Origin: Oscillospiraceae bacterium
GTDB taxonomy: Bacteria > Bacillota > Clostridia > Oscillospirales > Oscillospiraceae
DNA length: 64,000 bases
Assembly (NCBI GenBank): GCA_022846095.1
Contig: AP025583.1
Coordinates: 1,116,001-1,180,000 of the forward strand
Direction: 5' to 3'
The notes beneath the pieces were generated by a model, which was given only the letters and a program-made list of their open reading frames with translations, did no database searches and had not been told where the DNA came from. The position numbers were made by a program, and so were the translations under genes. This document shows positions 63,282-64,000 of the stretch, piece by piece; position 1 is the stretch's first letter, and every line of letters begins with the position of its first letter.

Positions 63282-64000
63282 TTACCCCACGACCCCCCGG
63301 TTGGCCCGGAAGGTGAGGAAGGTGGCCTTGTCGGAGAGGAGGTAGGCCCCCTGCTCCTCGGCCATGGTCAGGCACACCCCCATGCCCGCGTTGGAGGAGA
63401 TGTACCAGTCCTGGTAGGCCTCCACGCTGCCGGGATCGGTGGTGATGCCCAGCTCCTCCGGCCAGAGGGAGATCTCCTTGGTGTGGGTGCCCGAGTTGTC
63501 GCCCCGGGAGACGAAGGGGTATTTCCCCTGCGCGATGGCGGCGAAGGCGTCCTTGACGCCGGCCATGCCCGCCACGCCCGCCGGGTCGGCGGAGGGGCCG
63601 CACAGGACGAAGTAGTTGTAGAGGAAGCTCAGGCGCTCGGACGCGAAGCCGGGCAGCACGTAGGCGAAGCCGTCCGACACGAAGGCCTCCTCCTGGGCCT
63701 TGGCGTGGACCAGGATCAGGTCGGCGTTGCCCATCTTGGCGTTGGCGATGGCCTTGCCGGTGCCGGCGGAGTAGACCTCCACCTGATAGCCGTACTGCGC
63801 CTCGAACTTGGGCAGCAGGTAGCCCAGCAGCCCGGAGTCGTTGACCGAGGTGGTGGTGGACATGCGGATGGTGCGGGTCTCGTCGGTGGCGGCGGGGATC
63901 TCGGCCTGCGAGACGGGGGCGCCGTCCAGCAGGTAGAACAGGTACTCGCCGTAGTCCTCGTAGCCGAAGTTGGAGGCCAGGGCCTCCCCCTCTTCCGAGA
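63282..64000 (-). CDS. tupA: tungstate-binding protein, N-terminus beyond the window
   Basis: About 239 C-terminal residues are visible. IRMSTTTSVNDSGLL is the oxyanion-binding Thr-Thr-Ser start of the TupA domain, followed by YSAGTGKAIANAKMGNADLILVHA and SRGDNSGTHTKEISLW. Preceding residues (to 64000) do not look like a signal peptide, so the true start lies beyond the window edge. It delivers tungstate to TupB/TupC for the MoeA-dependent cofactor made by the convergent genes. Confidence 0.93.
   Translation of the reverse strand, partial: SEEGEALASNFGYEDYGEYLFYLLDGAPVSQAEIPAATDETRTIRMSTTTSVNDSGLLGYLLPKFEAQYGYQVEVYSAGTGKAIANAKMGNADLILVHAKAQEEAFVSDGFAYVLPGFASERLSFLYNYFVLCGPSADPAGVAGMAGVKDAFAAIAQGKYPFVSRGDNSGTHTKEISLWPEELGITTDPGSVEAYQDWYISSNAGMGVCLTMAEEQGAYLLSDKATFLTFRANRGVVG

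Overview
The window is about 64 kb of a high-GC, spore-forming Firmicute. Gene content (pro-sigma-K, tungstate/molybdenum-cofactor genes, hybrid sensor kinases, KDPG pathway, Gx transporter with a NusG-II partner) and codon style suggest an Oscillospiraceae relative such as the Flavonifractor/Lawsonibacter/Dysosmobacter group. The taxonomic placement is an inference. The host parts (1-18016 and 51068-64000) are very GC-rich. The block from about 18017 to 51007 is visibly more AT-rich, with different codon use, and is mobile DNA.

Main result: the late mother-cell sigma factor gene sigK is split into three pieces by two separate excisable elements. Piece 1 (17687-18016) carries the hydrophobic pro-sequence and sigma region 2. 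Piece 2 (28953-29252) carries the linker and most of region 4. Piece 3 (51008-51067) carries the last 19 codons. Joining them at an AA core (18017-18018 = 28953-28954) and at a GT core (29253-29254 = 51008-51009) restores one uninterrupted 229-residue pro-sigma-K. Element 1 (10,936 bp) sits at the Glu-Asn-Glu codons that I recall as the classical skin site. Element 2 (21,755 bp) sits in the Ser-Tyr-Val-Ser-Arg codons of region 4.2. Each element carries its own large serine recombinase next to its right end. Each also shows imperfect inverted recombinase-arm repeats that only pair in the excised circle.

Element 1 holds XRE regulators, two HicB-like proteins around an SLH/transglutaminase surface protein, an Rpn-like protein, a small resolvase, an HUH Rep-like protein, a tyrosine recombinase and the large serine recombinase. 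The recombinase frame has no stop before the attachment site: it runs out of frame into sigK when integrated and in frame into the XRE gene in the circle. Element 2 holds a BRO-domain protein, a HipA-like toxin-antitoxin pair, a tyrosine integrase with a tRNA-like scar, a ZnMc-type peptidase, and a minus-strand defence island. That island comprises a DUF262/DUF1524/DUF4268 protein, an exonuclease-RecQ-UvrD fusion, an IS110 scar, and type III restriction and methylation subunits.

Host left flank (1-17437, mostly minus strand): a membrane diguanylate cyclase (cut by the window edge), then a tightly overlapping solute-binding-protein / hybrid histidine kinase / double-GntR operon. These are followed by an amidase, a VOC protein, cytidine deaminase, an MFS exporter, a polysaccharide-deacetylase lipoprotein, a Gx transporter and NusG-II protein, a membrane protein, a composite inverted-repeat element, and a Na/Pi-PhoU transporter.

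Host right flank (51068-64000): a BvgS-type hybrid kinase, a Crp/Fnr regulator beside a deletion remnant of hcp, tspO, KDG kinase plus KDPG aldolase (with a fused VOC domain) divergent from an IclR regulator, moeA, a MoeA-PBP fusion, and a convergent tungstate ABC transporter. Its ATPase appears to start at AUA. The tungstate-binding protein is cut by the window edge. No rRNA, intact tRNA or CRISPR array was seen.
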